A stretch of 64,000 bases of DNA from Agrobacterium larrymoorei (lineage in GTDB: Bacteria; Pseudomonadota; Alphaproteobacteria; Rhizobiales; Rhizobiaceae): NCBI RefSeq assembly GCF_013322225.1, contig NZ_JAAMFB010000022.1:186001-250000 (forward strand), read 5' to 3'. Shown here piece by piece: positions 43,860-54,827 of the stretch (positions within the stretch are counted from its first letter, which is position 1; the number at the start of each line of letters is the position of its first letter). A model generated the notes under the pieces. The model searched no databases. It was given only the letters and a program-made list of their open reading frames with translations, and was not told the origin of the DNA. The translations under genes were made by a program, and so were the position numbers.

Positions 43860-45494
43860 TCAGGAATTCCAGTTTGACGTGCGGAAATCCATGGCGAAGG
43901 CGGGGGCGGCCTTCCATTTCAGTGAGGACTTCATGCCCGTGAAGACGGCATTCTGGTGCAGGACCTGATAGGCCGGGTCTTCGCGCTCGCAAATTTCCAG
44001 CATGCGTGCGATGGCCTTCTTGCGCAGTGCGTGGTCGGTGGATGTTTCCATGACGACGGAGAGCGTATTGACCTCCTCGTTGGTCCAGTCCTTTTTCTGC
44101 TGGGCTTCGCCATTGGGACCGAACTGCACCACAAGGGGCGTGATCGGGTCGTTGATCGAATTGCCGGCCGACCAGTCGCGAACGCCTTTCAGACCTTCAG
44201 GATCGTGGATCTGTGCCCAGTTTTCCTTCATCTGTATCTCGACGTTGAGACCGACCTGCTTCCACATCTCGACCATGATCTGCGCGGTGGCCGTCTGGTT
44301 GGTGTAGTAATTGTTGAGCAGGCGATAAGGGATCGGATCGCCTTTGTACCCGGCTTCTTTCAGCAGTTTCTGGGCAAGTTCCGGGTTGAACTCCGGTGTC
44401 GTCCAGCCATCGACGAACATGTCGGTGGTCTTGAAGGATTCAAATTGCAGACCGGCCGGAACGACCGTCTGGCCAGCCCAGAGAGCGTCCACGATGGCCT
44501 GCCGGTCGATCGAATGCGTCATGGCGCGGCGCACGAGCGGGCTTTTAAGAATAGGGTTTTGCGTGTTGAAGGTGGAGATGCGGTGGTTCCAGATGGTCGA
44601 ATTTTGGACTTCCAGACCTGGCGCGGCCTGTATGGCTGCAATCTGGTCCGGCGGCAGGTCGCAGGCAAAATCATATTCACCCGAAAGCAAACCGTTGACG
44701 CGCGAGGCAACTTCCGGGACTTCGACAAAGCGGATCTGCTGAAGCGGCGGACGGCCACCCCAATATTCATCGAAGGCGGCCAGCGTCAAAGACACGTCGG
44801 GCCTGTATTCGGCAACCATATATGGACCGGTCGTGACAGGCTTGCGCGCCCAGTCGACATAGGTCTTGGCTTCATCCCAGGAGCGGCGGCTCGTGACCTG
44901 GCTGCCGAACGAGTAAAGACGGCCCTCAAGCGTGACGTCGGGCGTGGCATTGTGGAAGCGAACGGTATATTTATTGACGGCTTCGACGCCAGCCAGTGCA
45001 GGCCAGAGACGACGACCAACACCGGGAACAATCGCTGGTAACTCCTTGGCGGTGACAGGCTTGTTATCGTCCTCGAAAACCGTCTTTCCCCCCTTCGGCT
45101 CGGTGTTGCCGAAAACGCGTTCCCTGGAGAAAGAAAAGGCAACGTCTTCGGCGGTCATCTCGTCGCCATTGTGAAACTTCACACCTTGGCGGAGCTTCAA
45201 TTCCAGCGTCTTGTCGTCGATGCGTTTCCACTCGGTCGCGAGACCCGGAACCGGCCCTTGGTCACCCATCCAGTTGCGGTTGATCAGTCCTTCCCACAGA
45301 TTGGGGAAGAAAACGCGTTCGCCGACATTCGACTGTTCGTTCCAGATATCCAGCGTATTGTTGTTGGTAATCTTCTGAACGGCAATCGTCACGGACGGAC
45401 GGGCGCTTTGGCTGAATGACATGCGCGGCAGCACGATGCTGCCCGCAGCAGCGGACATGAGCCCCAGCGCGTGGCGCCGATTGATGGAAAGCAT
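43860..45494 (-). CDS. Opp/Dpp-type ABC transporter substrate-binding protein (family 5)
   Basis: 544 aa. Signal MLSINRRHALGLMSAAAGSIVLPRMSFSQ is a Tat-like (RRHALGL) leader. The mature protein has the SBP_bac_5 order: ...FFPNLWEGLINRNW, LRQGVKFHNGDEMTAEDVAFSF, KSPLVRRAMTHSIDRQAIVD. Start ATG 45494, 6 nt after AGGAG. First gene of the operon 38265-45494. Family 5 receptors take peptides, nickel, opines or sugar phosphodiesters (AccA for agrocinopine); the diesterase in the operon points to the last group. Confidence 0.88.
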   Translation of the reverse strand: MLSINRRHALGLMSAAAGSIVLPRMSFSQSARPSVTIAVQKITNNNTLDIWNEQSNVGERVFFPNLWEGLINRNWMGDQGPVPGLATEWKRIDDKTLELKLRQGVKFHNGDEMTAEDVAFSFSRERVFGNTEPKGGKTVFEDDNKPVTAKELPAIVPGVGRRLWPALAGVEAVNKYTVRFHNATPDVTLEGRLYSFGSQVTSRRSWDEAKTYVDWARKPVTTGPYMVAEYRPDVSLTLAAFDEYWGGRPPLQQIRFVEVPEVASRVNGLLSGEYDFACDLPPDQIAAIQAAPGLEVQNSTIWNHRISTFNTQNPILKSPLVRRAMTHSIDRQAIVDALWAGQTVVPAGLQFESFKTTDMFVDGWTTPEFNPELAQKLLKEAGYKGDPIPYRLLNNYYTNQTATAQIMVEMWKQVGLNVEIQMKENWAQIHDPEGLKGVRDWSAGNSINDPITPLVVQFGPNGEAQQKKDWTNEEVNTLSVVMETSTDHALRKKAIARMLEICEREDPAYQVLHQNAVFTGMKSSLKWKAAPAFAMDFRTSNWNS

Positions 45495-45938
45495 GGATCA
45501 CTCCTGTATAGCGAGAGGTCGATACGAGCGCATGGATACACGCGTGGCACCGGTGGGTACCTCGTCAGGTTTCGTTCAAGATGGTTGTCGATTTCCTAGC
45601 GAGTGGCTGGTCGGTCGAAACGGCTTTACCGGCCTCTCGAGTTTGCCTAGGTCTAGGTCACAAATGTTACGCTGCTGTGACGCTTTGGGAAGAGGGCCTA
45701 TGCTTCAGAAAAGCATTTCGCGCGTCGTGGCCCTGATACTTAGATGGATCGGCATAGGCTTAAATCAATGAACGCATGGTTTGGAGGCATTGTTTAGGCC
45801 AACGACTTTCTGGCTGCAGCGCTTGGCTTGGATATGGTGCAACATTTGGAGAGACGGCCAAAAATATTACGCCAGCCAATAGTTTTCCGATCAAGGTCTG
45901 CTTGATGATGACGCTTGACGAGGAGCTTAGGGATCAAC

Positions 45939-46118
45939 ATGTCTGTATCTGTTCAGGATTTTGCTGAGATGCTGAAAGGCGAATACCAGTATCTCGTACC
46001 ACCGATCTGTGTAGACAGCCTTCTCAGCCGCGATTTCTACCGAACCGTTTTTTGCGTGGACCATCCCGCTTTGTTGAACAAATTGGCTAGGCGTGACGCG
46101 CATAGCGACGATTTATAA
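45939..46118 (+). CDS. Hypothetical small ORF (doubtful)
   Basis: 59 codons starting MSVSVQDFAEMLKGEYQYLV, with AGGG 6 nt before ATG. No family recognised; no signal or membrane segment. It could be a remnant of a longer gene or chance. It runs across the first TTGTTGAACAA box near its 3' end, which weakens it further. Confidence 0.2.
   Translation: MSVSVQDFAEMLKGEYQYLVPPICVDSLLSRDFYRTVFCVDHPALLNKLARRDAHSDDL
46071..46081. promoter_or_regulatory. Candidate operator TTGTTGAACAA, copy 1
   Basis: Inverted repeat TTGTT-G-AACAA. An identical copy begins 51 bp downstream, about five helical turns away, and both lie upstream of the NRAMP-pxp operon. The regulator is not identified. Confidence 0.45.
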
Positions 46119-46121
46119 TTT

Positions 46122-46140
46122 TTGTTGAACAATATTGACA
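46122..46140 (+). promoter_or_regulatory. Candidate operator TTGTTGAACAA copy 2 with adjoining -35 box
   Basis: The palindrome occupies 46122-46132 and is followed at 46135-46140 by TTGACA, a perfect -35 hexamer; the matching -10 is poor (CAAGAT near 46157-46162). Placement fits a repressor site on the promoter of the NRAMP-pxp operon, whose first start codon is at 46213. Confidence 0.45.
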
Positions 46141-46212
46141 ATTTTGTAGATGAGGCCAAGATCACTTCAAGCATCCGCGAGGGGCGGATGAAGTTGAGAG
46201 CGGAGAAATCTC

Positions 46213-47484
46213 ATGGAACAGGATATTTCCAGACCTGCCGATCAGACTGCGGTCGTGCAGAATACCACCGGGGGCAAATCCCGCCGAGCGGCACTCGTCG
46301 CTGCCATTTTTCTTATGGCCACGTCTGCCATCGGCCCTGGCTTCATTACCCAGACCGCGACCTTTACCACAAAGCTCGGTTCGGCCTTCGCATTTGCCAT
46401 ACTTGCATCAATTCTTATCGATTTCGTCGTTCAGTTAAACATATGGCGGATCGTGACATTGACGCGCATGCGTGCCTCCGATCTGGCAAATGCGGCAATA
46501 CCCGGTTCCGGCTATTTGCTCGCCATTCTCGTTATCGTTGGCGGTCTATTTTTCAACATCGGCAATATCGGCGGATCCGGACTTGGCATAAACGCCATGA
46601 TTGGTCTTGATCCGAAAGTTGGCGGCGCGCTCAGTGCGCTGCTCGCCATCGGTATCTTCCTGTCAAAACGTGCTGGCATGGCGGTTGACCGCTTTATCGT
46701 TTTCGCCGGTATTTTGATGATCGTCCTGACGGTCTACGTGGCTTTCGTCTCTGGTCCGCCTGTTGGCGATGCCCTGTTTCAGACATTCCTGCCTTCCACG
46801 ATCGATTTTGCAACGATTACGACAATTGTTGGCGGTACGGTCGGTGGCTATATCACCTATTCCGGCGCGCACCGCCTTCTGGATAAGGGCATGGTCGGTG
46901 TCGAAAACATTGGTTCCATCAACCGTGCGGCGCTGACCGGCATCGCAGTCACCGGCGTGATGCGTTACGTGCTGTTCCTCGCCATTCTCGGCGTCGTCGC
47001 AGGCGGTGTCATGATCGATGTGTCCGGTAAAGGCGCTAACCCGGCTGCTCAGGCCTTTCAGGCTGCTGCTGGTAACCTTGGCTTGCGCATCTTCGGTATC
47101 GTATTATGGGCTGCCGCCATCACGTCGGTTATCGGTGCTGCTTATACGTCTGTGTCCTTCATTGCCATCTTCAAGAAGGACATTACGGAACGCGCCCGAA
47201 ATATCGCAACCGTGATCTTTATCGCCGTATCACTCTTCTTTTATATCATCATAACCACCCCACCGGCACAGATGCTGGTCTTCGTTGGCGGCCTCAATGG
47301 TCTTATTCTTCCAATCGGCCTTTCGATCTTCATCTATGCGGCATGGGCGCGTTCCGATTTGATGGCAGGGTATCGCTATCCACGCTGGCTACTCGTGCTG
47401 GGCGTGATTGTATGCGCCTTGACCTGGTATATGGGCTATAAGTCGATTGGCCCTATCTTCGCCCTGCTGTCGCCAGCAGTTTAA
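46213..47484 (+). CDS. NRAMP-fold transporter lacking the metal-binding motif
   Basis: 423 aa, 11 or so membrane segments, NRAMP/SLC11-related. The metal-site motif DPGN of helix 1 reads GPGF here (residues 41-44), and no M-P-H motif occurs in helix 6 ([13 protein letters not shown]), so transport of Mn or Fe is unlikely. YcsG in the Bacillus subtilis ycsFGI-kipIAR locus has the same neighbours. It probably carries the organic substrate of the operon (5-oxoproline or a related acid) rather than a metal. GGAGA precedes ATG 46213. Confidence 0.78.
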   Translation: MEQDISRPADQTAVVQNTTGGKSRRAALVAAIFLMATSAIGPGFITQTATFTTKLGSAFAFAILASILIDFVVQLNIWRIVTLTRMRASDLANAAIPGSGYLLAILVIVGGLFFNIGNIGGSGLGINAMIGLDPKVGGALSALLAIGIFLSKRAGMAVDRFIVFAGILMIVLTVYVAFVSGPPVGDALFQTFLPSTIDFATITTIVGGTVGGYITYSGAHRLLDKGMVGVENIGSINRAALTGIAVTGVMRYVLFLAILGVVAGGVMIDVSGKGANPAAQAFQAAAGNLGLRIFGIVLWAAAITSVIGAAYTSVSFIAIFKKDITERARNIATVIFIAVSLFFYIIITTPPAQMLVFVGGLNGLILPIGLSIFIYAAWARSDLMAGYRYPRWLLVLGVIVCALTWYMGYKSIGPIFALLSPAV

Positions 47485-47497
47485 GGAGTGCAAAGAC

Positions 47498-48271
47498 ATG
47501 GCTTCCATCGATCTTAACAGCGATTTGGGCGAGAGCTACGGTGCATGGAGCATGGGGGACGACGAAGCGATGCTCTCCATCGTCTCCAGCGCCAACATAG
47601 CCTGCGGTTTCCATGCGGGTGATCCGGCAGGGATTTTTCGCACGGTCAAGGCGGCTGCCGAAAAAGGTGTGGTCGTTGGAGCCCATGTCTCCTATCCGGA
47701 CCGCGTCGGCTTCGGCCGCCGCGATCTCGACATGACATCGGAAGAGCTGATCGCAGACATCATCTACCAGATCGGCGCGCTGAAAGGCATTGCCGCCGCC
47801 GCCGGTACGACAGTGCGCTACGTGAAGCCACATGGTGCGCTTTACAATCGCATCGCCAATGATGCGAAACAGGGGCAGGCGGTTATCGATGGCATCAAGG
47901 CCATCGATGCCTCGCTGTTTTTGATGGGCCTTGCCAATGCGCCCATTCTCGATCTTGCCCGCAAATCAGGTCTGGCGGTTGTGGCGGAAGCCTTTGCCGA
48001 CCGCGCCTATACGCCGCAAGGCCAGCTCGTTTCCCGCCGTGAGGCCGGTGCCGTGCTGCACGATGCCGAAAAAATCGCCGATCGCATGGTTCAGCTTGCC
48101 CGTGAAGGCACGTTGGAAGCAATCGATGGCAGCATCGTCAAGATCGAAGCGCAGTCGATCTGCGTTCATGGCGATAGTCCCGGTGCGGTCGCCATAGCGC
48201 AGCAAATCCGCCAGCGTTTCGAGGCGGAAGGCATTGAAATCTGCTCCTTTGTATCCGGCGTCCAAGGATAA
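47498..48271 (+). CDS. pxpA: 5-oxoprolinase subunit A (LamB/YcsF family)
   Basis: 257-aa TIM-barrel protein; with PxpB and PxpC it hydrolyses 5-oxoproline to glutamate with ATP. The start is ATG 47498 behind AAGGAG. Hallmarks: [15 protein letters not shown] at the N terminus, [12 protein letters not shown] near residue 35, [16 protein letters not shown] near 65 and [10 protein letters not shown] near 110. It lies 13 bp after the transporter gene. Confidence 0.93.
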   Translation: MASIDLNSDLGESYGAWSMGDDEAMLSIVSSANIACGFHAGDPAGIFRTVKAAAEKGVVVGAHVSYPDRVGFGRRDLDMTSEELIADIIYQIGALKGIAAAAGTTVRYVKPHGALYNRIANDAKQGQAVIDGIKAIDASLFLMGLANAPILDLARKSGLAVVAEAFADRAYTPQGQLVSRREAGAVLHDAEKIADRMVQLAREGTLEAIDGSIVKIEAQSICVHGDSPGAVAIAQQIRQRFEAEGIEICSFVSGVQG

Positions 48272-48276
48272 TTGCG

Positions 48277-49083
48277 ATGATACCCACATCCTTCCTGAAC
48301 CATACGGATGCGACCTCGGCCCGCAATGCCCGCAGCGATTATCGCAGCGGTCTCGTTGCGCCGACATCCGGCATTGCTCCCGGCTTTACGCAGGCCAATA
48401 TGATTGTACTACCGCGTGACTGGGCCTTCGATTTCCTGCTGTATGCCCAGCGCAACCCCAAGCCTTGCCCTGTGCTGGATGTGTCCGACCCTGGCGTGCC
48501 GACGACGCTTCTCGCCCCCGGTGCCGATCTTCGCACCGATCTGCCACTATATCGCATCTGGCGCGATGGAAAGCTGGCGGAGGAAACCTCCGACGCCACA
48601 GCCGCATGGGCAGAGCGCGACGATATGGTGGCGTTCCTGATCGGTTGCAGTTTCACATTTGAAACGCCGATGGTGGAAGCGGGCATCGAAATCCGTCACA
48701 TGACGGATAAATCCAATGTCCCCATGTATCTAACCAACCGGCCATGCCGGCCCGCGGGCCGTCTACAGGGCAACATGGTCGTGTCCATGCGCCCTATTCC
48801 TGCCTCGCGCGTCGCGGATGCGGCCACCATTTCCGGTCGTTTTCCCGCCGTCCACGGTTCGCCCGTCCATGTCGGCTCACCAGCAGAAATCGGCATTGCC
48901 GATCTTTCAAAGCCTGATTTTGGCGATGCCGTGAGGATCGAACCCGGCGAAGTGCCGGTGTTCTGGGCTTGCGGCGTAACACCACAGGCCGCGGTCATGG
49001 CGTCTGGCGTGCCCTTCGCCATCACGCATTCTCCCGGACACATGTTCATCACCGATATTCCAGATTCGGCCTATCATGCTTGA
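48277..49083 (+). CDS. DUF1445/YcsI-family protein (D-glutamate cyclase-like hydro-lyase)
   Basis: 268 aa. Characteristic segments [54 protein letters not shown] and [14 protein letters not shown]. The family includes the mitochondrial D-glutamate cyclase domain, which interconverts D-glutamate and 5-oxo-D-proline. Placed between pxpA and pxpBC, it would feed 5-oxoproline to the hydrolase from D-glutamate. Starts 5 bp after pxpA; overlaps pxpBC by 8 bp if the first ATG is used there. Confidence 0.85.
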   Translation: MIPTSFLNHTDATSARNARSDYRSGLVAPTSGIAPGFTQANMIVLPRDWAFDFLLYAQRNPKPCPVLDVSDPGVPTTLLAPGADLRTDLPLYRIWRDGKLAEETSDATAAWAERDDMVAFLIGCSFTFETPMVEAGIEIRHMTDKSNVPMYLTNRPCRPAGRLQGNMVVSMRPIPASRVADAATISGRFPAVHGSPVHVGSPAEIGIADLSKPDFGDAVRIEPGEVPVFWACGVTPQAAVMASGVPFAITHSPGHMFITDIPDSAYHA

Positions 49084-50710
49084 GAACACGATGCGATTTT
49101 TACCCGTCAGTCTGACGACCATTCTGGTGGAACTTGCTGATCTGGATCAGACGCTGGCGCTGTTTGCATCGCTTGAGGCTGATCCGGTTGCAGGTGTTGA
49201 AGAAACGGTGCCCGCCGCACGCACGCTGATGATCCGTTTTCGCCCTGAAAAAATCACGGCGGAAGCTTTGGCAGCGCAGATCGCAACCCGCGATCTTTCC
49301 GCCAAGATCGCCCCATCCGATAATCTCGTGGAGATTCCCGTTCGCTATGACGGTGAAGACCTGGCCGACGTGGCGCAACTGACCGGCCTCAGTATCGCAG
49401 AGGTCATTCGCCGCCATACGGAAAGTGAGTTTACGGTCGCTTTCTGTGGCTTTGCTCCCGGCTTTGGATATCTCGTGGGTGGCGATCCGGCGCTGCATGT
49501 GCCACGCAGGCAAAGCCCACGCACCCGCATTCCGATGGGCTCGGTTGCGCTGGCGGGTGCGTTTAGTGGCGTTTACCCACAAAACAGCCCCGGCGGCTGG
49601 CAAATCCTTGGCACTACGCCTTTAAAAATGTGGGATATCGAACGTGATCCCGGTGCGCTTTTCCAGCCAGGTTATCGTGTCCGCTTTTTCGATATGGAGA
49701 AGGCTGGCGGCAGCATCGATATTCCGGCAGCAAAACCTGCGGCGGCTAGAGCAAATGCCGATCGGGACACAGCTCGTTTCGAAGTGCTGGCTGCACCGAT
49801 GCCTGCGGTTTTTCAGGATCTCGGACGATTTGGCCAGACAGGGCAGGGCGTGTCTGCCTCCGGTGCGTTGGACCGTTCCGCTTTCAATGCGGCGAACCGT
49901 ATCGTCGGCAATCCCGCCAACACCTCATGTCTTGAACTGACACTCGGGGGCTTTTCATTCAAAAGCTCAAGCCGCGCCGTCATTGGCGTTGCGGGTGCCT
50001 CATGCACGATTACCGTCAAATCCGACGCCCACAGTTTTGAAGCGGCTCCTTACGCTCCTATCTCACTGGAGCCGGGCGATATCGTCAGCTTCTCAAATCC
50101 TGCAAAAGGGATGCGATCCTATATCGCTGTTCGCGGCGGTTTCGATGTCGCGCCGGTTCTCGGCAGCACGGCCACGGATACGTTGGCAGTCGTTGGCCCG
50201 GACACAGTAACCGCTGGTACCATTCTCAACCTTAGACAGGAGAAGACGGGCCTTTCCAGTGTCAGCATCGATGAAGTCCCGGCTTTTCATCTGCCTCAGC
50301 CGGGGGATGTCGTCACACTGGATATCGTGTTCGGTCCCCGCACGGACTGGTTTACACAACAGGGGATAGCGACGCTGACAAGCCAGCTCTGGCAGGTCAC
50401 GCCACAGTCCAGCCGTGTGGGCATCCGCCTTTCCGGTGAAACGCCGGTGGAGCGCAAGGATAGCGCCGAACTGGCAAGCGAGGGCACAGCAACCGGCGCA
50501 ATCCAGATACCCCACAGCGGACAGCCGGTTCTGTTTCTGGCCGATCACCCACTGACGGGTGGATACCCGGTCATCGGCGCGGTCGCCGAATATCATCTCG
50601 ACCTTGCGGGTCAGATACCTGTCAATGCCAAAATCAAGTTTCGCCCACTTGGGCGCTTCGCCGAAATTACGGCCGCGAAGAACATAGAAATTTCGGGAGA
50701 ACGCCCATGA
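49076..50710 (+). CDS. pxpBC: Fused 5-oxoprolinase subunits B and C (KipI-KipA type)
   Basis: 544 aa. Residues about 1-220 are the KipI/PxpB (allophanate hydrolase subunit 1) domain, with [15 protein letters not shown] and [16 protein letters not shown]. Residues about 235-544 are the KipA/PxpC cyclophilin-like domain, with [33 protein letters not shown] and [11 protein letters not shown]. In most bacteria these are two proteins; here they are one reading frame. Start ATG 49076 or 49091. It overlaps the biotin carboxylase gene by 4 bp. Confidence 0.9.
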   Translation: MLENTMRFLPVSLTTILVELADLDQTLALFASLEADPVAGVEETVPAARTLMIRFRPEKITAEALAAQIATRDLSAKIAPSDNLVEIPVRYDGEDLADVAQLTGLSIAEVIRRHTESEFTVAFCGFAPGFGYLVGGDPALHVPRRQSPRTRIPMGSVALAGAFSGVYPQNSPGGWQILGTTPLKMWDIERDPGALFQPGYRVRFFDMEKAGGSIDIPAAKPAAARANADRDTARFEVLAAPMPAVFQDLGRFGQTGQGVSASGALDRSAFNAANRIVGNPANTSCLELTLGGFSFKSSSRAVIGVAGASCTITVKSDAHSFEAAPYAPISLEPGDIVSFSNPAKGMRSYIAVRGGFDVAPVLGSTATDTLAVVGPDTVTAGTILNLRQEKTGLSSVSIDEVPAFHLPQPGDVVTLDIVFGPRTDWFTQQGIATLTSQLWQVTPQSSRVGIRLSGETPVERKDSAELASEGTATGAIQIPHSGQPVLFLADHPLTGGYPVIGAVAEYHLDLAGQIPVNAKIKFRPLGRFAEITAAKNIEISGERP

Positions 50711-52437
50711 AAAAAGTCCTGATTGCCAATCGCGGTGAGATTGCGGTGCGCATTATTCGCGCCTGTCGCGATTACGGTATCGGATCGGTCGCCGTTTATG
50801 CGGACCCGGATCAGAACGCGCTATTCGTCCATCTCGCCGACGAAGCATACGGGCTGGATGGCGTGCGGCCTGCGGAAACCTATCTGGACATCGAGAAGCT
50901 TATCGCCATTGCGAAACGCTCCGGTGCAGACGCTGTCCATCCCGGCTACGGCTTTCTGTCTGAACGCGCCGAATTTGCGCAGGCGGTGATCGATGCAGGT
51001 CTGATCTGGATCGGCCCCAACCCGGACGTTATCAGGGTTTTGGGTGACAAGGTCGAAGCACGCCGTATCGCCACCAGCGTTGGCGCACCTTTGGTCGCAG
51101 GCAGCGATGGTCCGGTTTCGACGGCAGCGGAAGTCATCGCCTTTGCCGAGAAGCATGGCCTGCCCGTTGCCATCAAGGCGGCCCATGGCGGTGGTGGACG
51201 CGGCATCAAGGTCGCTTGGAAAATGGAGGAGATCGCCGATCTCTATGAGTCCGCCGTACGTGAGGCCACCGCTGCGTTCGGTCGCGGCGAATGTTTTCTG
51301 GAACGGTTTCTCGACCGCCCGCGCCACATTGAAGCGCAGGTCATCGCCGATAAGCACGGTAGTGTACTGGTTCTCGGCACGCGTGATTGTTCGCTACAGC
51401 GCCGTAACCAGAAGCTGATCGAAGAAGCACCGGCGCCATTTCTGGCACCAGAACAGCGACAGAAAATCCACGTTGCAGCAAAGGCCATCTGCGCAGCCGC
51501 GGGCTATTCCGGTGCGGGCACGGTAGAGTTTCTGCTGGGGGTCGACGGCACCATTTCATTTCTGGAGGTCAACACCCGTCTTCAGGTGGAGCACCCCGTC
51601 ACGGAAGAAACCACCGGCATCGACCTCGTCATCGAGCAGTTCCGCATTGCGGAGGGTGAGCCGCTGCGTGTCCTCGAAACACCGGAGCCGCGCAGCCATT
51701 CCATGGAATTCCGCATCAATGCGGAAGATCCCGGTCGAGGCTTCTTGCCGACCCCCGGCGCAATCACTCGTTTCGACCCGCCCTCCGGTCCCGGCATCCG
51801 TCTGGATAGCGGTGTCGCAACTGGCTCGACGATCCCGGGTGTATTCGACTCTCTGATGGCAAAGCTGATCGTGACGGGTGCTGATCGCGAACAGGTGCTG
51901 CGCCGCGCTCGCCGAGCGCTGAAAGAATTCCACATCGAAGGCGTTGCCACGGTTTTACCGTTCCACCGCGCCGCCATCGATACCGATGACTTCATCGGGG
52001 CGGATGGTTTCAGGGTTCATACACGCTGGATCGAAACGGATTTCGCGGATATGCCGGATGCCATGGAGCGGCCCGCACCGGCAGAGGATGCTTCCCTCAC
52101 CCGCACATGGCTGGAAATCGATGGAAAGCGTGTTGCGGTCGGTCTGCCGCATCTGTTACTGGCGGGTCTTGGCGGAGCCGGTGGTGCAGCTTCCACCTCT
52201 CCGAAAGCCGCGGCAGAGCCGCATACGGACGGCATCACGGCACCCATTTCCGGCACACTTCAATCCTTCAAGATAGCCGATGGTGATACGGTATCGGAAG
52301 GTGATCTCGTCGCCGTTATGGAAGCCATGAAAATGGAGACGCAAATCACGGCACCGAAATCCGGCACGGTTCGCTTGCGCGTCAAGGAAGGCGATTATCT
52401 TCAGGCGGGCGATGTGGTGATCGTTTTCGAAGGATAG
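50707..52437 (+). CDS. Biotin carboxylase fused to a biotinyl carrier domain
   Basis: 576 aa. ATP-grasp biotin carboxylase (residues 1-450: [52 protein letters not shown]) is followed by an alanine-rich linker and a C-terminal biotinyl domain, with the biotin Lys in EAMKMETQ near residue 545. The usual carboxyltransferase gene is absent, so the carboxyl acceptor must be handled by another protein. Coupled by overlap to pxpBC, it suggests carboxylation in 5-oxoproline metabolism, as in the urea carboxylase/allophanate pair. Alternatively it could be an acetyl-CoA carboxylase-type subunit, but the context argues against that. Confidence 0.85.
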   Translation: MKKVLIANRGEIAVRIIRACRDYGIGSVAVYADPDQNALFVHLADEAYGLDGVRPAETYLDIEKLIAIAKRSGADAVHPGYGFLSERAEFAQAVIDAGLIWIGPNPDVIRVLGDKVEARRIATSVGAPLVAGSDGPVSTAAEVIAFAEKHGLPVAIKAAHGGGGRGIKVAWKMEEIADLYESAVREATAAFGRGECFLERFLDRPRHIEAQVIADKHGSVLVLGTRDCSLQRRNQKLIEEAPAPFLAPEQRQKIHVAAKAICAAAGYSGAGTVEFLLGVDGTISFLEVNTRLQVEHPVTEETTGIDLVIEQFRIAEGEPLRVLETPEPRSHSMEFRINAEDPGRGFLPTPGAITRFDPPSGPGIRLDSGVATGSTIPGVFDSLMAKLIVTGADREQVLRRARRALKEFHIEGVATVLPFHRAAIDTDDFIGADGFRVHTRWIETDFADMPDAMERPAPAEDASLTRTWLEIDGKRVAVGLPHLLLAGLGGAGGAASTSPKAAAEPHTDGITAPISGTLQSFKIADGDTVSEGDLVAVMEAMKMETQITAPKSGTVRLRVKEGDYLQAGDVVIVFEG

Positions 52438-52658
52438 GAGCGCCTGTAAAACAGGACGATTTAGGCTTGCATTGCATCTCGCGGTCCTCAGTCGGATTGC
52501 GAGGTGTGCTGCCTGAGGCTAGCTCCATTTTCACCAAAGTGAGCCATTTCGTGGTGCGTCACCGCCAGACTCGCCTTGTGTGGAGCGCGCACAGACTGAA
52601 TAGGGGAAGCACCGGCGGCTTTACCTTCAATGATGATGGTCGTCGCCGGATTTTCATC

Positions 52659-53189
52659 TTAGCTGAATTCGATGCTCATCCGGTCGAGATCATCCCAGAG
52701 GCTTTCGGCAAAGCCTCTGAGTACGGTAATTTCGAAAGCGTTTTCATCCACACGGGTTACATGCGCGGCGATATGGCCGATCAAAGTCGTTGTGGCATTG
52801 CCGACCGGAAACGCAGCGTGAGAGAGATCCACCGCCGTGCCTTTCGCGAGAACGCGGGCTGCCATCACGCCTTCGAGACGAATACGCACCCGACCGTGGC
52901 TCTGGTCCACCACATCGGCATGAGGCTTGAGTTTCGCTTCGAATGCCCTGAGCTCGCTCTGAGCCAAGCGTTCGTTGCCGACGGCAAACCATTGTCCAGG
53001 CGATACGGATCGAAGATCAAGCCCGGCGGCGGATGTTTCTCCCGACAGCGCTGAGGGATCAATCTGCGAGGCGTGGGCGAGAAGCTGGAGCAACGTGCCT
53101 TCCGGAAGCGCCTCCATGCTAACGCCGTTGCGCTGCAACGATCGCTTGTCGGCAAGTGCGCGGCGAAGTTCGATGTGGAATTTTGACAT
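52659..53189 (-). CDS. soxG: Sarcosine oxidase gamma subunit
   Basis: 176 aa, normal length. The start is ATG 53189 with GGGAGA about 7 nt before it. SoxG features: DLRSVSPGQWFAVGNERLAQ, DVVDQSHGRVRIRLEG, AAFPVGNATTTLIGHIAAHVTRVDENAFEITVLRGFAESLWDDL. SoxG helps to assemble heterotetrameric sarcosine oxidase (SoxBDAG). Its partners upstream are broken, so the protein probably has no function here unless complete copies exist elsewhere. Confidence 0.9.
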   Translation of the reverse strand: MSKFHIELRRALADKRSLQRNGVSMEALPEGTLLQLLAHASQIDPSALSGETSAAGLDLRSVSPGQWFAVGNERLAQSELRAFEAKLKPHADVVDQSHGRVRIRLEGVMAARVLAKGTAVDLSHAAFPVGNATTTLIGHIAAHVTRVDENAFEITVLRGFAESLWDDLDRMSIEFS

Positions 53190-53205
53190 CGTTTGTCTCC
53201 CAGTG

Positions 53206-54827
53206 TCACGCATGGAGCTTTTCATTGGCCGGATCGAAAAAGACGGGACTGCACAGTTTGCCGGGGGTAAATTCGTCGCGCAGACCATTCCAGATCGACA
53301 CCTCTTCGCCGTGGCGTTCCGCGCCGCGTCGAACAAGCGCGAGGCCGATAGTCGAGCCGACATGCGGCGAATAGCAGCTTGATGTCACGTAACCCTGATC
53401 GTTCTCGAGTGTTGCCGATGCATCCTTGGCCAGAATATGCGAGCCGCTGCGAAAGCTGGTGGATGGATATAGGGGCATGACGCCAACGAGCTGGTGGCGG
53501 CTCGGATCGTTCAGGCCTTCGCGGGCGAGCATGCGCTTGCCGATGAAATCCGCTTTGGCAGAAGACGCCATCTTTCCGAAGCCTAGGTCACCGGGTACGA
53601 CCGTGCCATTGATCTCATTATGGGTGACATGTCCCTTCTCGATACGCAGCACGGACAGCGCCTCTACGCCATAGGGCTGGATGCCGTATTCGGCACCTGC
53701 CTCCATGATCGCATCGGCGACCGCCTCACCATAACCGGCGGGTACGGCCAGTTCATAGGCCAGTTCGCGGGAGAAGGAGATGCGAAACAGCCGACCATGG
53801 ATTTGACCGTCGAAAAAGGAGACCTCGCGCGCGCCGAGAAAGGGGAACGACTCGTTCGACAGATCCATATCGACAATCTTTTCGAGAATGGCGCGGGCCT
53901 TTGGGCCTGCGATGGCCATCTGCGCCCACTGGTCTGTGACGGAGGCGAGGTTCACGTCGAGTTTTGGCCAGAGCGCCTGCGCGCAGAATTCCAAGTGATT
54001 CATCACGCCAGCTGCGTAAGCCGTGGTGGTTGTCATGAAATAACGGTTTTCTTCCATGCGGCTCGTGGTGCCGTCATCATAAATCATACCGTCTTCGCGC
54101 AGCATCAGCCCGTAACGGGCCTTACCAACGGGTAGCTTCAGGAATGCGTTGCTATAGACGCGGTTGAGAAATTCGGCGGAATCTCTGCCGGTGATTTCGA
54201 TTTTGCCCAGCATCGAAACATCGCAGATGCCCGCATTGAGCCGAACGTTCTTGACTTCGCGATCAACGCTTTCTCGCCAGCTATTTTCATCTGCACGTGG
54301 AAACCACGACGAGCGGTACCAGAGGCCGGTTTCAACAAACACGGCGCCATTCTTTTTCGCCCACTCATGCAGGGGGGATTTTCGCACCGGTTGGAAATGG
54401 CTGCCATGTGCGGTGCCGGTCAGGGCACCAAAGGAAACGGGCGTGTAGAATGGGCGGAATGTCGTCGTTCCGACCTCTGCAGGTGAAATGCCCCGTGCTT
54501 CTGCCAAAAGGCCAATGGCGTTGGTGTTTGAAAGCTTGCCCTGATCGGTCGCCATGCCATTGGTGGTGTAGCGTTTGGCAAGTTCCACATGGCCGTAGCC
54601 TTCCTTCACCGCAAGGCCAAGATCCTTACTGTGAACGTCATTCTGGTAATCCACGAAAGCTTTGCCGCGCACACCGGGAATATTCCAGAGTGGTTTGTCG
54701 GCGGCTGCAGCAAACTCGTCCTCAACCTTACCAAAGGCAGGCAGGGTCGAGGCGAAGCCGAGCGACTGCGCAATAACGAAACCCTTCGATGCGCCATCCG
54801 CAAGGCAGGTTTCGATCCCGTCTATAT
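53206..54827 (-). pseudogene. soxA: Sarcosine oxidase alpha subunit, C-terminal remnant
   Basis: About 540 codons equal to the C-terminal half of SoxA (usually near 1000 aa): linker LWNIPGVRGKAFVDYQNDV, GHVELAKRYTTNGMATDQGK, then the folate-binding GcvT-like domain (RRESVDREVKNVRLNAGICDVS, SFSRELAYELAVPAGYGEAV). The N-terminal half with the NAD-binding and 2Fe-2S domains is missing. Upstream the frame continues as DIDGIETCLADGASKGF until it meets soxB sequence in another frame near 54825, so an internal deletion joined the two genes. The first possible start inside the remnant is GTG 54672. Downstream soxG follows after 17 bp. Confidence 0.88.

Larger units (their letters stand above)
45495..46212. 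other. 718-bp intergenic region between divergent operons
   Basis: Must hold the promoters of the minus-strand Opp-type operon and the plus-strand NRAMP-pxp operon. Near the right end are two copies of the palindrome TTGTTGAACAA. One short open frame (45939-46118) is noted separately. The rest shows no gene or repeat. Confidence 0.45.

Noticed and set aside
43956..45041. 361-codon open frame on the plus strand
   Set aside because: Antisense to the family 5 binding-protein gene, a common effect of high-GC codon bias.
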